Below are positions 7,366 through 15,921 of a stretch of DNA of 64,000 bases, one piece after another; position 1 is the stretch's first letter, and every line of letters begins with the position of its first letter. The translations under genes and the position numbers were made by a program. The notes beneath the pieces are model-generated. The model saw nothing but the letters and a program-made list of their open reading frames with translations, ran no database searches and was not told where the DNA came from. Source of the stretch: Azovibrio restrictus DSM 23866 (GTDB lineage Bacteria > Pseudomonadota > Gammaproteobacteria > Burkholderiales > Rhodocyclaceae); contig NZ_AUCH01000014.1 of NCBI RefSeq assembly GCF_000429665.1, positions 1-64,000 on the forward strand, written 5' to 3'.

Positions 7366-7989
7366 GTGTCCCTCGCCATCCTCTACGTCGACGCCCACCT
7401 GCTGGTGGTGGACAAGCCTGCCGGACTCCTGTCCGTGCCCGGGCGGGGGGAGGACAAGCAGGATTGCCTGACGGCCCGGGTCCAGGCCGAGTTTCCCGAC
7501 GCCCTGGCCGTGCACCGGCTGGACATGGCCACCTCGGGCCTGATGCTCATGGCCCGGGGCAAGGCCATGCAGAGCGCCCTGAGCCGCCTGTTCGAGCAGC
7601 GCCGCATGGACAAGGCCTACGAGGCGATGCTGGAGGGAAGGCTGCAGGCCGAGGCGGGGTTTGTGGAACTGCCCCTGATCTGCGACTGGCCCAACCGGCC
7701 CCGGCAGATGGTGAGTTTCGAACACGGCAAGCCGTCCCTGTCCGAGTTCCGCCGCCTGGGCCTGGAGGGTGAGGCCAGCCGGGTGCGGCTGATCCCCCAC
7801 ACGGGCCGTTCCCATCAGCTGCGGGTGCATATGCAGGCCATCGGCCACCCCATCCTGGGGGACGAGTTCTACGCCACACCCACGGGTTACGCCGCCGCCC
7901 CCCGCCTGCTGCTGCACGCCTGTCACCTGGCTTTTGCACACCCGGCCGACGGGCGCGCCCTGGTCTTCGGCTCGACCGTTCCGTTTTAG
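7366..7989 (+). CDS. rluA: RluA-type pseudouridine synthase
   Basis: About 207 residues. The catalytic aspartate lies in AVHRLDMATSGLML (HRLD motif); the ending RLIPHTGRSHQLRVHM and HPILGDEFY are standard for the RluA family. The small size and the lack of an S4 domain match RluA, which modifies U746 of 23S rRNA and U32 of tRNA, rather than RluC or RluD. The chosen start is GTG 7366 (MSLAILYVD), because upstream residues are proline/arginine-rich and not conserved in type. TACAAT at 7330-7335 may be the -10 box. Confidence 0.85.
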   Translation: MSLAILYVDAHLLVVDKPAGLLSVPGRGEDKQDCLTARVQAEFPDALAVHRLDMATSGLMLMARGKAMQSALSRLFEQRRMDKAYEAMLEGRLQAEAGFVELPLICDWPNRPRQMVSFEHGKPSLSEFRRLGLEGEASRVRLIPHTGRSHQLRVHMQAIGHPILGDEFYATPTGYAAAPRLLLHACHLAFAHPADGRALVFGSTVPF

Positions 7990-8124
7990 GGGTCCGCCCC
8001 GGAGGCGGTCGGCCGCGTCGGGATGGGGCCAGGCCCCGGGACGAACTTGATGCTGCGGGCCGGGTCTTAGAAGGGACAGTGGCTTTGCGCCGTTTGGCGC
8101 GGTTTCCCGGAAGGGAGGTGCATC

Positions 8125-8400
8125 ATGCTCGACGCTCCTGTTGTTGCCGTCCATATTCCCCCTCTGCTGCGCCAGTATTCCCATGGTCAGGATGCCGTGA
8201 CCGTGAGTGGAGAAACCGTGGGCGAGGCCCTCGAAGCCCTGGATCACGAATGCCCGGGCATCCTCCATGAACTCCTGGATGGCAAGGGCGGCTTGTCGCC
8301 CCGCATGGAGGTATTCCTCGGCGGCCAGCCCCTCGACACACTGACCGGCCTCTCCACCCCCATCGAACTGGAGGAGAGCATCTACCTGATCCGGCATTAG
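8125..8400 (+). CDS. MoaD/ThiS-like beta-grasp protein without C-terminal Gly-Gly
   Basis: 91 residues after a strong ribosome binding site (GGGAGGTG at 8114-8121). The arrangement (VHIPPLLRQYSHGQ, then GETVGEALEALDHECPGI, then a strand-rich tail with VFLGGQPLD) is the ubiquitin-like fold of MoaD/ThiS sulfur carriers. The chain ends ESIYLIRH and has no Gly-Gly for adenylation, so it probably is not a classical sulfur donor, unless processed. No partner E1 or molybdopterin gene is adjacent; it stands alone between rluA and a membrane protein gene. Confidence 0.75.
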   Translation: MLDAPVVAVHIPPLLRQYSHGQDAVTVSGETVGEALEALDHECPGILHELLDGKGGLSPRMEVFLGGQPLDTLTGLSTPIELEESIYLIRH

Positions 8401-8557
8401 GAGAAAGCAGCCCGGCTTGTCCGGTCTGCTTCTGGTTTCGCGTGATGAGGTGGCGGATTTGCTGCCGGAGGCCGGATGTCCTCAAGTATCCGGAATACGT
8501 TAATCCGGCAGGGGAAATGACGATAGAATCCCTGGGACAAAAACCAGGGAAATCTGC

Positions 8558-9841
8558 ATGAAATACCTAGAGGCCTCCGTCGCGCCGGCGAATGTGACAC
8601 CTTTCTGGCAGCGTCTGCCGCTCTTCTTCCGTTATCCGCTGCACTGGCAGCCCTTGCTCTACATGGCGCTGCTCTCCATCGCCACTCTCCTAGGTTTTGT
8701 CCTGCCGATCCCGACTCCCTTTGATCATGTGCTGGTTCATTTCGGCGTCTGGCTGGCTTTCATCCGTTATGCCTACAAAACCCTGGATCAGACTGCTCAG
8801 GGTCTGCTGACACCGGATCAACACGAGAACTACGATGCTGCCGAGCGCGTCAATCTGCCCTATAAACAATTTGCCATTCTCGTGGTGGTCAGCTTCGTGC
8901 TGGGGCTTGCTGAGTCGGCAGGGGCCCTGGTCTTTGGCGTGACCATGATTTTCGCCATCCTGGCGTTGCCGGCCAGCGTGATGATCCTCTCCATCACCCA
9001 GAGTTTCTGGGCCGGGCTTAATCCTTTTGCTGCCCTGGGCATGATGCGCATGATCGGCATGCCCTACCTCGGGTTGTGCGCGTTCCTGTTCCTGCTTTCC
9101 GGCAGCCAGCAGATTCTCCTGATGGGGCTGTTGCCGCGGCTTTCCAACTGGTTGCTACTGCCGACCCTGAACTTCGTGTCGATGTATTTCACGCTGATCA
9201 TGTTCAACATGATGGGTTATGTCATCTACCAGTATCACCACGAACTCGGTGTGCCGATCAGGACCGTTCCTGATGGCAAGCCCGAAAGTGACGGGGATAT
9301 TGGCCAGTTGATCGGGGAAGGGCGTATCAAGGAGGCGCTGGAGATTGCCTATGAAGCACAGCGCTTGGCACCCGATGATATTGCGGTGAACGACCGCTAT
9401 CACAAGTTGCTGGTATTGGCGGGCCGTAGTGACCGGATGCTGTCCCACGGCCGGCGTTATCTGGGTTTGCTGCTGAACAAGGAGCGGGGCGAAGAGGCCC
9501 TGGCCCTGTATCGGAAATTGACGGAGCAGGACGCAGATTTTGTTCCTGAGCAGCCGGCACATCTGCTGCGCCTGGCCGAAGTGGCCCGTCGGCAAAGGGA
9601 TTTCTCCCTGGCGCTAGCTTTCATCAGGGGCTTTGACAAGCGCTTCCCGAAGCATGCAGAAATCCCGGCTGTCTATCTTTTTGCCGCCCGGGTGCTGTGC
9701 GAGAACCTGCATCAGGATGCGGCAGCCCGGCAGATTCTCTCAGGGCTGCTGGTGAACTACCCCGACCATGCTCTGGCCGGTGAGGCGCGACAACTGCTTG
9801 CCGTTCTTGACAGGCTTGCCAGCGCTGCTGCGACGGGTTGA
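8558..9841 (+). CDS. Membrane protein with C-terminal TPR-like repeats
   Basis: 427 residues. The first 230 residues hold about five hydrophobic helices (for example LLYMALLSIATLLGFVLPIP, FAILVVVSFVLGLAESAGAL, LGLCAFLFLLSGSQQILL), resembling DUF4013-like membrane domains. From about residue 240 the chain is cytoplasmic-looking helical hairpins (GRIKEALEIAYEAQRLAPDD, EEALALYRKLTEQD), i.e. TPR-like. The function is unknown. The convergent neighbour, a rhomboid protease, also ends in helical repeats and its stop is only two bases away. Confidence 0.75.
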   Translation: MKYLEASVAPANVTPFWQRLPLFFRYPLHWQPLLYMALLSIATLLGFVLPIPTPFDHVLVHFGVWLAFIRYAYKTLDQTAQGLLTPDQHENYDAAERVNLPYKQFAILVVVSFVLGLAESAGALVFGVTMIFAILALPASVMILSITQSFWAGLNPFAALGMMRMIGMPYLGLCAFLFLLSGSQQILLMGLLPRLSNWLLLPTLNFVSMYFTLIMFNMMGYVIYQYHHELGVPIRTVPDGKPESDGDIGQLIGEGRIKEALEIAYEAQRLAPDDIAVNDRYHKLLVLAGRSDRMLSHGRRYLGLLLNKERGEEALALYRKLTEQDADFVPEQPAHLLRLAEVARRQRDFSLALAFIRGFDKRFPKHAEIPAVYLFAARVLCENLHQDAAARQILSGLLVNYPDHALAGEARQLLAVLDRLASAAATG

Positions 9842-9843
9842 GT

Positions 9844-11310
9844 TCAGTTGCTGACGATGCTGGCGTTGCGGGCTGCTTCACTGTCTGGAAACTCGGCCTT
9901 CAGGCGGTTCAGGGTAGCATCGCACATGGTTCCGTTGCCGGCGCGCCGGAAAGCCTCGGCAACAACGAGCAGCAGGGCCGGGAGCTGCTGTTCCTGGGGG
10001 GCTCGACGGGCAAGTACCCGGCTCAGCCGTTCTGCATCGTCAGCATGACCACTACGTGCCAGACGGCGGATTAGCACGATCAATTGGGGGACACTGAAAC
10101 GAACGGTGGGCTTGGCCAGGCGCAGATACTCGAGAAAGGTCTGGTGAATGAGTTCAGTGCTGCCGGGGTGGGTTTCGGGCAGCGCAAAAATGAGGGCTGC
10201 TGCATGGTGATAGTCCTCTTCTGATGGCTCATTGCGTGCCACCTTGTAGAAGCGTCTGAGTACCAGCAGGTCGTGGGGGTGGGCGTCTGCCAGACGACGC
10301 AATGCCCGGCGTGCCTCATCAATGCGCAATGCGTTGAGTAGCGTGTCGATGCGGGCCAGCTCTCCGGGCAACGGGTCGGTGCGTTCCTCCTGTTCGGGAG
10401 CCTCAACCCGGGCCTTGCTGAAAATCCGCTGGGCCCCGATCAACAGGGCGCCCGTTATGAACCCCCCCAGGTGCGCCATGTAATTGACCGGGCTGCCGTG
10501 GCTGAACAGGTACTGGTACAGCTCGTTGATTATCCACAGAGGCAGGATGACGATGGCCGGGGCCCGGAAAAAATCGAAATAGAACAGTACCCAATAGAAA
10601 AAGCGGATCTTGCGCATGCCATAGAGCGCCACGAACATTGCCATGACCCCCGAGATGGCACCGGAGGCGCCAATGCCCGGCACTATCCGGCTGGCGTTGA
10701 ACACCAGATCGAAACCTGCTGCACCGATACCAGCCAGCAGGTAAAAGGCAAGGTAACGACGTTTGCCCAGCGTTTCCTCAACTAGGTAGCCGACGATGAA
10801 CAGGATCACCATGTTGCCCAGCAGGTGGTCGAAACTGCCGTGCAGGAACATGTGCCCGATCAGGCTGGCCAATGTCGGTTCGGCTGGTTTGAACCCCAGC
10901 CGGTTGGTAAGGCTGGCTTGCCGCAAACGGTCGAACTCGTCGCGCTGCTGACGCCAGCGCGGATAGTCCTCCGTATCGGCAAGGACTACTTTGCCGGCCC
11001 GCAGGCGTTTCATGAATGCCGCATCTGTTTCCATCATCATCAAGACCTGGGGCCAGTTTTCATGCTCCAGGGCCGTCGATGCCGCCAATGCGTCGCTATT
11101 GCGGTGATTTTGCTCGAGATAGTTGATGTAGCCCGGTAGCTCGATAGCGCCCAGGCTCGATTCAGCGTAGTAGTCGAAAGCCGCTGCTTCACGCTTTCCA
11201 TCCCCACTCTGCAGCCCGAAATAGATCAGGCAGTTGAGCAGGATCAGTAGCAGGGTGACGAGCGGCGGTTTTCGCCAGTCGGGGCGGCGGCCTACGGGAA
11301 TGATCAGCAT
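9844..11310 (-). CDS. Rhomboid-family intramembrane serine protease with helical-repeat tail
   Basis: 488 residues. The rhomboid core is clear: HMFLHGSFDHLLGNM, the active-site GASGAISG with the catalytic Ser, and the His of NYMAHLGGFITGALL. It cleaves membrane protein segments within the bilayer; the substrate is unknown. There is a roughly 130-residue insertion between the first helix and the core, and after the last helix about 190 residues of TPR-like helices (IDEARRALRRLADAHPHD). The tail could present or recognise partners. It is longer than simple rhomboids (about 200-280 residues). Confidence 0.9.
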   Translation of the reverse strand: MLIIPVGRRPDWRKPPLVTLLLILLNCLIYFGLQSGDGKREAAAFDYYAESSLGAIELPGYINYLEQNHRNSDALAASTALEHENWPQVLMMMETDAAFMKRLRAGKVVLADTEDYPRWRQQRDEFDRLRQASLTNRLGFKPAEPTLASLIGHMFLHGSFDHLLGNMVILFIVGYLVEETLGKRRYLAFYLLAGIGAAGFDLVFNASRIVPGIGASGAISGVMAMFVALYGMRKIRFFYWVLFYFDFFRAPAIVILPLWIINELYQYLFSHGSPVNYMAHLGGFITGALLIGAQRIFSKARVEAPEQEERTDPLPGELARIDTLLNALRIDEARRALRRLADAHPHDLLVLRRFYKVARNEPSEEDYHHAAALIFALPETHPGSTELIHQTFLEYLRLAKPTVRFSVPQLIVLIRRLARSGHADDAERLSRVLARRAPQEQQLPALLLVVAEAFRRAGNGTMCDATLNRLKAEFPDSEAARNASIVSN

Positions 11311-11376
11311 GGGCGGATTATGCCATTGGAGATATGGCTGTGGGCATACTCTGTATGAATCAGCGGCCTGTGTCAG

Positions 11377-11913
11377 CTACTGCACTGCGGCTGGTGGTCG
11401 GGATGGGGAGTTGCCCTGGAATCGCAGTCTGTTTCTGTTATTGCTTTTGCACCCTTCTTCCAATTCAAAATGAAATTTTGTGAACGAGTAACTTGGGCTG
11501 CGAATAACCTTGCATCCATTCTCGCTTGTTATTCGGTAATTTTTCTCAATCGGAGAGTTGGTCTTGATCCAAGAGCCGTCATCTGAGCATTTGAAGGTCT
11601 CGCTGCACAAAGTTTTGGTGCTAAAGAATTTTTCCGCCTGTCTATCCATGCTCGCATAGATGCTTGAAAAGCAGAAAAAATAGGCCACGGCAATCAAATT
11701 GGAAAGCAATGGTATGAACAGAAGTGAATCACAAAAATGAACTTTTTTTATGAGAAGGTAAATTCGATTTGCAAGAATGTATAGTGCATAGAAGAATGCA
11801 TAAGCAATTGAAAATACAAGAAAAAGGCTGACAAAAAATTCGCTCAAAAATAGCGAGGCGACCGAGATGAATGTGACAAAGATCAGATTGGCAAAAAACC
11901 ATGGTTTGGTCAC
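11377..11913 (-). CDS. Hypothetical membrane protein, AT-rich
   Basis: 178 residues from GTG 11913, with AAGAAGGAA upstream as ribosome binding site. Three hydrophobic segments fill residues 5-85, followed by a polar C-terminal part with four cysteines (CSETFKCSDDG, ENGCKV, EEGCKS), probably periplasmic and disulfide-bonded. Codon use is AT-rich, quite unlike the neighbours, so recent horizontal gain is likely. The last residues (PSRPPAAVQ) read into host-like GC-rich DNA, so the original C-terminus may have been altered. No family recognised. Confidence 0.55.
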   Translation of the reverse strand: MTKPWFFANLIFVTFISVASLFLSEFFVSLFLVFSIAYAFFYALYILANRIYLLIKKVHFCDSLLFIPLLSNLIAVAYFFCFSSIYASMDRQAEKFFSTKTLCSETFKCSDDGSWIKTNSPIEKNYRITSENGCKVIRSPSYSFTKFHFELEEGCKSNNRNRLRFQGNSPSRPPAAVQ

Positions 11914-12400
11914 CTGGATTCCTTCTTGTTTCTGTTGGTTTTTCTAAGTTTTAAATGCAGCTCCAATGTGGAGATTTTTTCGGTATAAGTGGCGTGTCTG
12001 GTATGGGGCTTATTTCTTGGGAGGGGGTTTTGTTTTATATATCCGCAGAACGTTCGGTTTGTGTCGAGGGGATATCTCGTCGCGATCTTTTATTGCGTGT
12101 TTGACCAAAATTAGACGGCGCGGGTAGCTTTGATTGTTGCGGAATACGAGAGCAAAGACCCTGGTGAATAGGGCGTCTTCTCCTGCTTGGCTGTTTCCAT
12201 CTTCAACAGTCGCCGGGCCGCGTCTGCGGATGAATCCGTTGCAAGCACGACAGCATAAGGAGCTGGGGTTTTCATGTCCAGCGGGTGAGGCCACATGGAA
12301 GGCGCTACCCAGGCGGGATGGGAGGCGGTAGCTGGAAATGAGGGTTTGCCGGGGACCTGGTCTGCGCGCTGTGTTCCCGCTGACCTTCCCGGTGCAAGTG
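11914..12400. other. Mostly non-coding gap with a doubtful 94-residue minus-strand frame
   Basis: A minus-strand frame 12010-12294 could encode 94 residues ending YKTKPPPKK, but it has no ribosome binding site, uses GTG, and its first 40 residues look random. Its AT-rich second half (RNNQSYPRRLILVKHAIKDRDE) might be the remnant of an acquired gene. No RNA gene or clear terminator is visible. Confidence 0.3.
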
Positions 12401-12760
12401 CTAGGCGGCGGCTTCCAGGGCCAGGAGTTCCGTGTCGCTGAACAGGCGGGAGAGGATGATGAAGCAGTAGCCCAGTCCCGCTTCCAGGGAAAAGCTGTCG
12501 CCCCGTCCGGGGACCACGTCCAGGGTCAGGTGGCTGTACTGCAGGTAGGTGAACTGGGAGGGGCTGGTGTAGAAGCGGGTGTTTGATATCTGGCCCAGGA
12601 GCACGTCCTGGGGGGTGATCTGCAGTTCCCCCTGGCGCAGGCAGAGGGGGGTACTGCCTTCGCAGCAGCCGCCGGACTGGTAGAGCAGTAGGGCCCCGTG
12701 TTCGTCCTCCAGGCGCTGGATCAGGGTCAGGGCGGCGGCGGTGGCGCACAGTCGTTCCAT
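12401..12760 (-). CDS. DUF779 domain protein
   Basis: 119 residues from ATG 12760 with CTGGAG as ribosome binding site. The core LLYQSGGCCEGSTPLC and a later FYTSPSQFTYLQYSHLTLDVVPGRGDSFSLE are characteristic of DUF779. This family is repeatedly found next to acetaldehyde dehydrogenase (AcoD/ExaC) genes, as here, and contains conserved cysteines; its role is unknown, maybe an accessory or redox factor for the dehydrogenase. It is the last gene of the minus-strand alcohol/aldehyde cluster. Confidence 0.85.
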   Translation of the reverse strand: MERLCATAAALTLIQRLEDEHGALLLYQSGGCCEGSTPLCLRQGELQITPQDVLLGQISNTRFYTSPSQFTYLQYSHLTLDVVPGRGDSFSLEAGLGYCFIILSRLFSDTELLALEAAA

Positions 12761-12835
12761 GGGCGGGTCTCCAGAAAAAGCGGGTGGGACTAGGCCCACC
12801 CGAACCGCAGAAGCAGAGGAAGAAAAGGTGCTGCC

Positions 12836-13987
12836 TTACATGGCGGCCTGGAAGATGGCCTCGATTTCCGCCTGGGTGGCCCGGCGGGGATTGGTCAGGC
12901 CGCAGGCATCCTTCATGGCGTTGGCGGCCAGGGTGGGAATGTCTTCAGCCTTGGCGCCCAGGGTGGTCAGGTTGGCGGGAATGCCCACGTCGGCGCTCAG
13001 CTTGCGGATGGCCGCGATGGCGGCCTTGGCGGCGGCTTCGGGGGCCAGGCCGGCGGTGTCCGCTCCCAGGGCCTTGCCGATGTGGCCCAGACGGCTGGCG
13101 GCGACCTGGGCGTTGTAGTCCTGCACGTGGGGCAGCAGCACTGCGTTGCAGACCCCGTGGGGCAGGTCGTAGAAGCCGCCCAGCTGGTGGGCCATGGCGT
13201 GCACATAGCCCAGGGAGGCGTTGTTGAAGGCCATGCCCGCCAGGAACTGGGCATAGGCCATCTGTTCCCGGGCTTCCATGTCCTGGCCGTCATGGACGGC
13301 CCGGCGCAGGTAGGCGGCGATCAGTTCCACCGCCTTCAGGGCGCAGGCGTCGGTGATGGGGGTGGCGGCGATGGAAACATAGGCTTCCACCGCGTGGGTC
13401 AGGGCATCCATGCCGGTGGCGGCGGTGAGGCCTTTGGGCATGCCGGCCATCAGTTCCGGGTCGTTGACCGAGAGGATGGGGGTGGTGTGCCGGTCCACGA
13501 TGGCCATCTTCACGTGCCGGGCTTCGTCGGTGATGATGCAGAAGCGGGTCATCTCGCTGGCGGTGCCGGCGGTGGTGTTGATGGCCACCAGGGGCAGCTG
13601 GGGCTTGGCGGACTTGTCCAGCCCTTCGTAGTCGGCGATGGAGCCGCCGTTGGCGGCGCACAGGGCGATGCCCTTGGCGCAGTCGTGGGGGGAGCCGCCG
13701 CCCAGGGAGACAACGCAGTCGCAGTTGTCCCGGCGCAGGAGGGCCAGGCCTTCTTCCACGTTGGTGATGGTGGGGTTGGGTTTGGTGCCGTCATAGACGG
13801 TGACGGCGACGCCGGCACCGGCCAGCAGGTCGGCCACTTTGCCGACCACGCCCAGGTTGTTGAGGGGCTTGTCGGTGACGATCAGGGCCCGCTTGAAGCC
13901 CTTGCTGCGGATGACCTGGACCGCGTCGGCCAGACAGCCGGCGCCCATGAGGTTTTCATTGGGAATGAAGAAGGTGCTCTTTGCCAT
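12836..13987 (-). CDS. Iron-containing (type III) alcohol dehydrogenase
   Basis: 383 residues, the usual length. NAD-binding GGGSPHDCAKGI is near residue 95. Metal ligands are expected in DALTHAVEAYVS and HAMAHQLGGFYDLPHGVCNAVLLPHV. It oxidises short-chain alcohols (ethanol, 1,3-propanediol-like substrates) to aldehydes with NAD+, or the reverse. With the downstream DUF779 gene and the upstream aldehyde dehydrogenase it forms an alcohol-to-acid pathway, probably under the sigma-54 promoter at 15657-15672. Confidence 0.94.
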   Translation of the reverse strand: MAKSTFFIPNENLMGAGCLADAVQVIRSKGFKRALIVTDKPLNNLGVVGKVADLLAGAGVAVTVYDGTKPNPTITNVEEGLALLRRDNCDCVVSLGGGSPHDCAKGIALCAANGGSIADYEGLDKSAKPQLPLVAINTTAGTASEMTRFCIITDEARHVKMAIVDRHTTPILSVNDPELMAGMPKGLTAATGMDALTHAVEAYVSIAATPITDACALKAVELIAAYLRRAVHDGQDMEAREQMAYAQFLAGMAFNNASLGYVHAMAHQLGGFYDLPHGVCNAVLLPHVQDYNAQVAASRLGHIGKALGADTAGLAPEAAAKAAIAAIRKLSADVGIPANLTTLGAKAEDIPTLAANAMKDACGLTNPRRATQAEIEAIFQAAM

Positions 13988-14077
13988 TGTTGTGTGACTC
14001 CCTTGTCGCTGCTCCGGGGAATTCCGGGGCGTGAAGGAATTCCGGACCGCCTGGGCGGTCCGGAACGAAGGTGGATT

Positions 14078-15598
14078 TCAGAAGAAGCCCAGGGCCTTGG
14101 GGCTGTAGCTGACCAGCAGGTTCTTGGTCTGCTGGTAGTGGTCCAGCATCATCTTGTGGGTCTCGCGACCGATGCCGGATTCCTTGTAGCCGCCGAAGGT
14201 GGCGTGGGCCGGGTAGGCATGGTAGCAGTTGGTCCACACCCGGCCGGCCTTGATGCCGCGGCCCATGCGGTAGGCGGTGTTGCCGTCCCGGCTCCACACC
14301 CCGGCGCCCAGGCCGTAGGGGGTGTCGTTGGCGATTTCCAGGGCTTCGGCTTCGGTCTTGAAGGTGGTCACGGCCAGCACCGGCCCGAAGATTTCCTCCT
14401 GGAAGATGCGCATCTTGTTGTGGCCCTTGAACAGGGTGGGCTGGATGTAATAGCCGCCGGCCAGCTCCCCGTCCCGGTGTGCCCGGTCGCCGCCGATCAG
14501 GCACTGGGCGCCTTCCTGGCGGCCTACTTCCAGGTAGGACATGATCTTGTTCATCTGCTCCTGGGAAGCCTGGGCCCCCATCATGGTTTCGGTATCCAGG
14601 GGGCTGCCCTGCTTGATGGCCTTGACCCGGCCCAGCACCCGTTCCATGAACTGGTCGTAGATGGATTCGTGGATCAGGGCGCGGCTGGGGCAGGTGCACA
14701 CTTCGCCCTGGTTGAAGGCGAACAGCACCAGGCCTTCGATGGCCTTGTCGAAGAAGTCGTCATCCTGGGCCGCCACGTCGGCGAAGAAGATGTTGGGGGA
14801 CTTGCCGCCCAGTTCCAGGGTGGCGGGGATCAGGCTCTGGGCGGCAGCCTGGGCGATCACCCGGCCGGTGGCGGTGGAGCCGGTGAAGGCGATCTTGGCG
14901 ATGCGGCGGCTGGTGGCCAGGGGCATCCCGGCTTCCCGGCCCAGGCCGTTTACGATGTTGAGCACGCCCGGGGGCAGCAGGTCGGCGATCAGCTCGGCCA
15001 GCACCAGGATGGAGATGGGGGTGGATTCGGCGGGCTTCAGCACCACGCAGTTACCGGCGCCCAGAGCCGGGGCCAGCTTCCAGGCGGCCATCAGGATGGG
15101 GAAGTTCCAGGGGATGATCTGGCCCACGACGCCCAGGGGCTCGTGGAAGTGGTAGGCCACCGTGTGTTCGTCGATTTCCGAGAGGCCGCCTTCCTGGGCC
15201 CGCAGGCAGCCGGCGAAGTAGCGGAAGTGGTCCACGGCCAGGGGGATATCGGCGTTCAGGGTTTCCCGGATGGCCTTGCCGTTATCCACGGTTTCCACGT
15301 AGGCCAGCATTTCCAGGTTGGCTTCGATGCGGTCGGCGATCTTAAGCAGGATGTTGGCCCGCTCGGCAGCGGAGGTCTTGCCCCACTTGTCGGCGGCGGC
15401 GTGGGCGGCATCCAGGGCCAGCTCGATGTCCTCGGCGCCGGAGCGGGCGACCTGGGTGTAGGGCTTGCCGGTGATGGGGGTGAGCACGTCGAAGTACTCG
15501 CCGCGTACCGGGGCGACCCACTTGCCGCCGATGAAGTTGTCGTACTTGGCCTTGTATTGGTGCTTGGCGCCGCTGGTGCCGGGCAGGGTGTAAATCAT
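14078..15598 (-). CDS. NAD-dependent aldehyde dehydrogenase, AcoD/ExaC type
   Basis: 506 residues from ATG 15598 (MIYTLPGTSG), with AAGGAGAC as ribosome binding site; a 21-residue upstream extension is rejected. The nucleophile Cys lies in QGEVCTCPSRALI and the general base Glu in LELGGKSPNIFF. The CTC neighbourhood and length are those of acetaldehyde dehydrogenase AcoD/ExaC. It oxidises acetaldehyde (from ethanol or acetoin) to acetate in the cytoplasm. It is first gene of the cluster and sits directly downstream of a sigma-54 promoter, with the activator gene divergent. Confidence 0.94.
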   Translation of the reverse strand: MIYTLPGTSGAKHQYKAKYDNFIGGKWVAPVRGEYFDVLTPITGKPYTQVARSGAEDIELALDAAHAAADKWGKTSAAERANILLKIADRIEANLEMLAYVETVDNGKAIRETLNADIPLAVDHFRYFAGCLRAQEGGLSEIDEHTVAYHFHEPLGVVGQIIPWNFPILMAAWKLAPALGAGNCVVLKPAESTPISILVLAELIADLLPPGVLNIVNGLGREAGMPLATSRRIAKIAFTGSTATGRVIAQAAAQSLIPATLELGGKSPNIFFADVAAQDDDFFDKAIEGLVLFAFNQGEVCTCPSRALIHESIYDQFMERVLGRVKAIKQGSPLDTETMMGAQASQEQMNKIMSYLEVGRQEGAQCLIGGDRAHRDGELAGGYYIQPTLFKGHNKMRIFQEEIFGPVLAVTTFKTEAEALEIANDTPYGLGAGVWSRDGNTAYRMGRGIKAGRVWTNCYHAYPAHATFGGYKESGIGRETHKMMLDHYQQTKNLLVSYSPKALGFF

Positions 15599-15656
15599 GG
15601 GTTTGTCTCCTTGGTTGTTGGGCAGGGATACAGCTGGTGTTCCCTGCCTGACCCTA

Positions 15657-15672
15657 TTCAAGGCCCGTGCCA
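15657..15672 (-). promoter_or_regulatory. Sigma-54 promoter for the aldehyde dehydrogenase cluster
   Basis: Minus strand reads TGGCACG-GGCC-TTGAA, i.e. the -24 element intact (TGGCACG) with correct four-base spacing to a -12 element TTGAA (consensus TTGCA/T). The start codon lies about 60 bases downstream. The neighbouring activator has the sigma-54-contacting GAFTGA loop, so site and protein match. Confidence 0.82.
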
Positions 15673-15717
15673 GCCTGATGTGAATTCGTCATTGGATTGA
15701 TTTCTCAGTGTTTAATC

Positions 15718-15809
15718 TGTCACGGGGGAAATTGCTGCAAAGCAGCATCGGCGGGGCCTCTGTGCTGTTCCGGGGCAGGGGTGTCACGGGAGTGTCACGA
15801 AATGGAACA
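15718..15809. promoter_or_regulatory. Candidate upstream activator sites
   Basis: Three direct copies of TGTCACG at 15718-15724, 15782-15788 and 15793-15799; the last two are 11 bases apart (one helical turn). They are bracketed in part by a dyad TGTTCC (15766-15771) / GGAACA (15804-15809). They lie about 45-140 bases upstream of the sigma-54 promoter, the right distance for an enhancer-binding protein. That the adjacent AcoR-like protein binds them is inference. Confidence 0.5.
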
Positions 15810-15921
15810 GTTGGCTATCCGGGGAGGTTCCGGGGCTTGTATTCAGCGCCGGGCTCCCTATACTCGGCTGCTCATCCCCGTAGCCGGCCCGTCAGAGGCT
15901 GGAATCAGAAAGGAGGAGACC

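Noticed and set aside
12010..12294. 94-residue minus-strand frame as a gene
   Set aside because: GTG start without ribosome binding site, first half looks random; kept only as a remark in the gap entry.
13082..15700. 872-residue open frame on the plus strand opposite the alcohol and aldehyde dehydrogenase genes
   Set aside because: It is a mirror frame of two certain enzymes; composition is Gly/Val/His-rich as expected from antisense GC-rich DNA, and no domain is visible.
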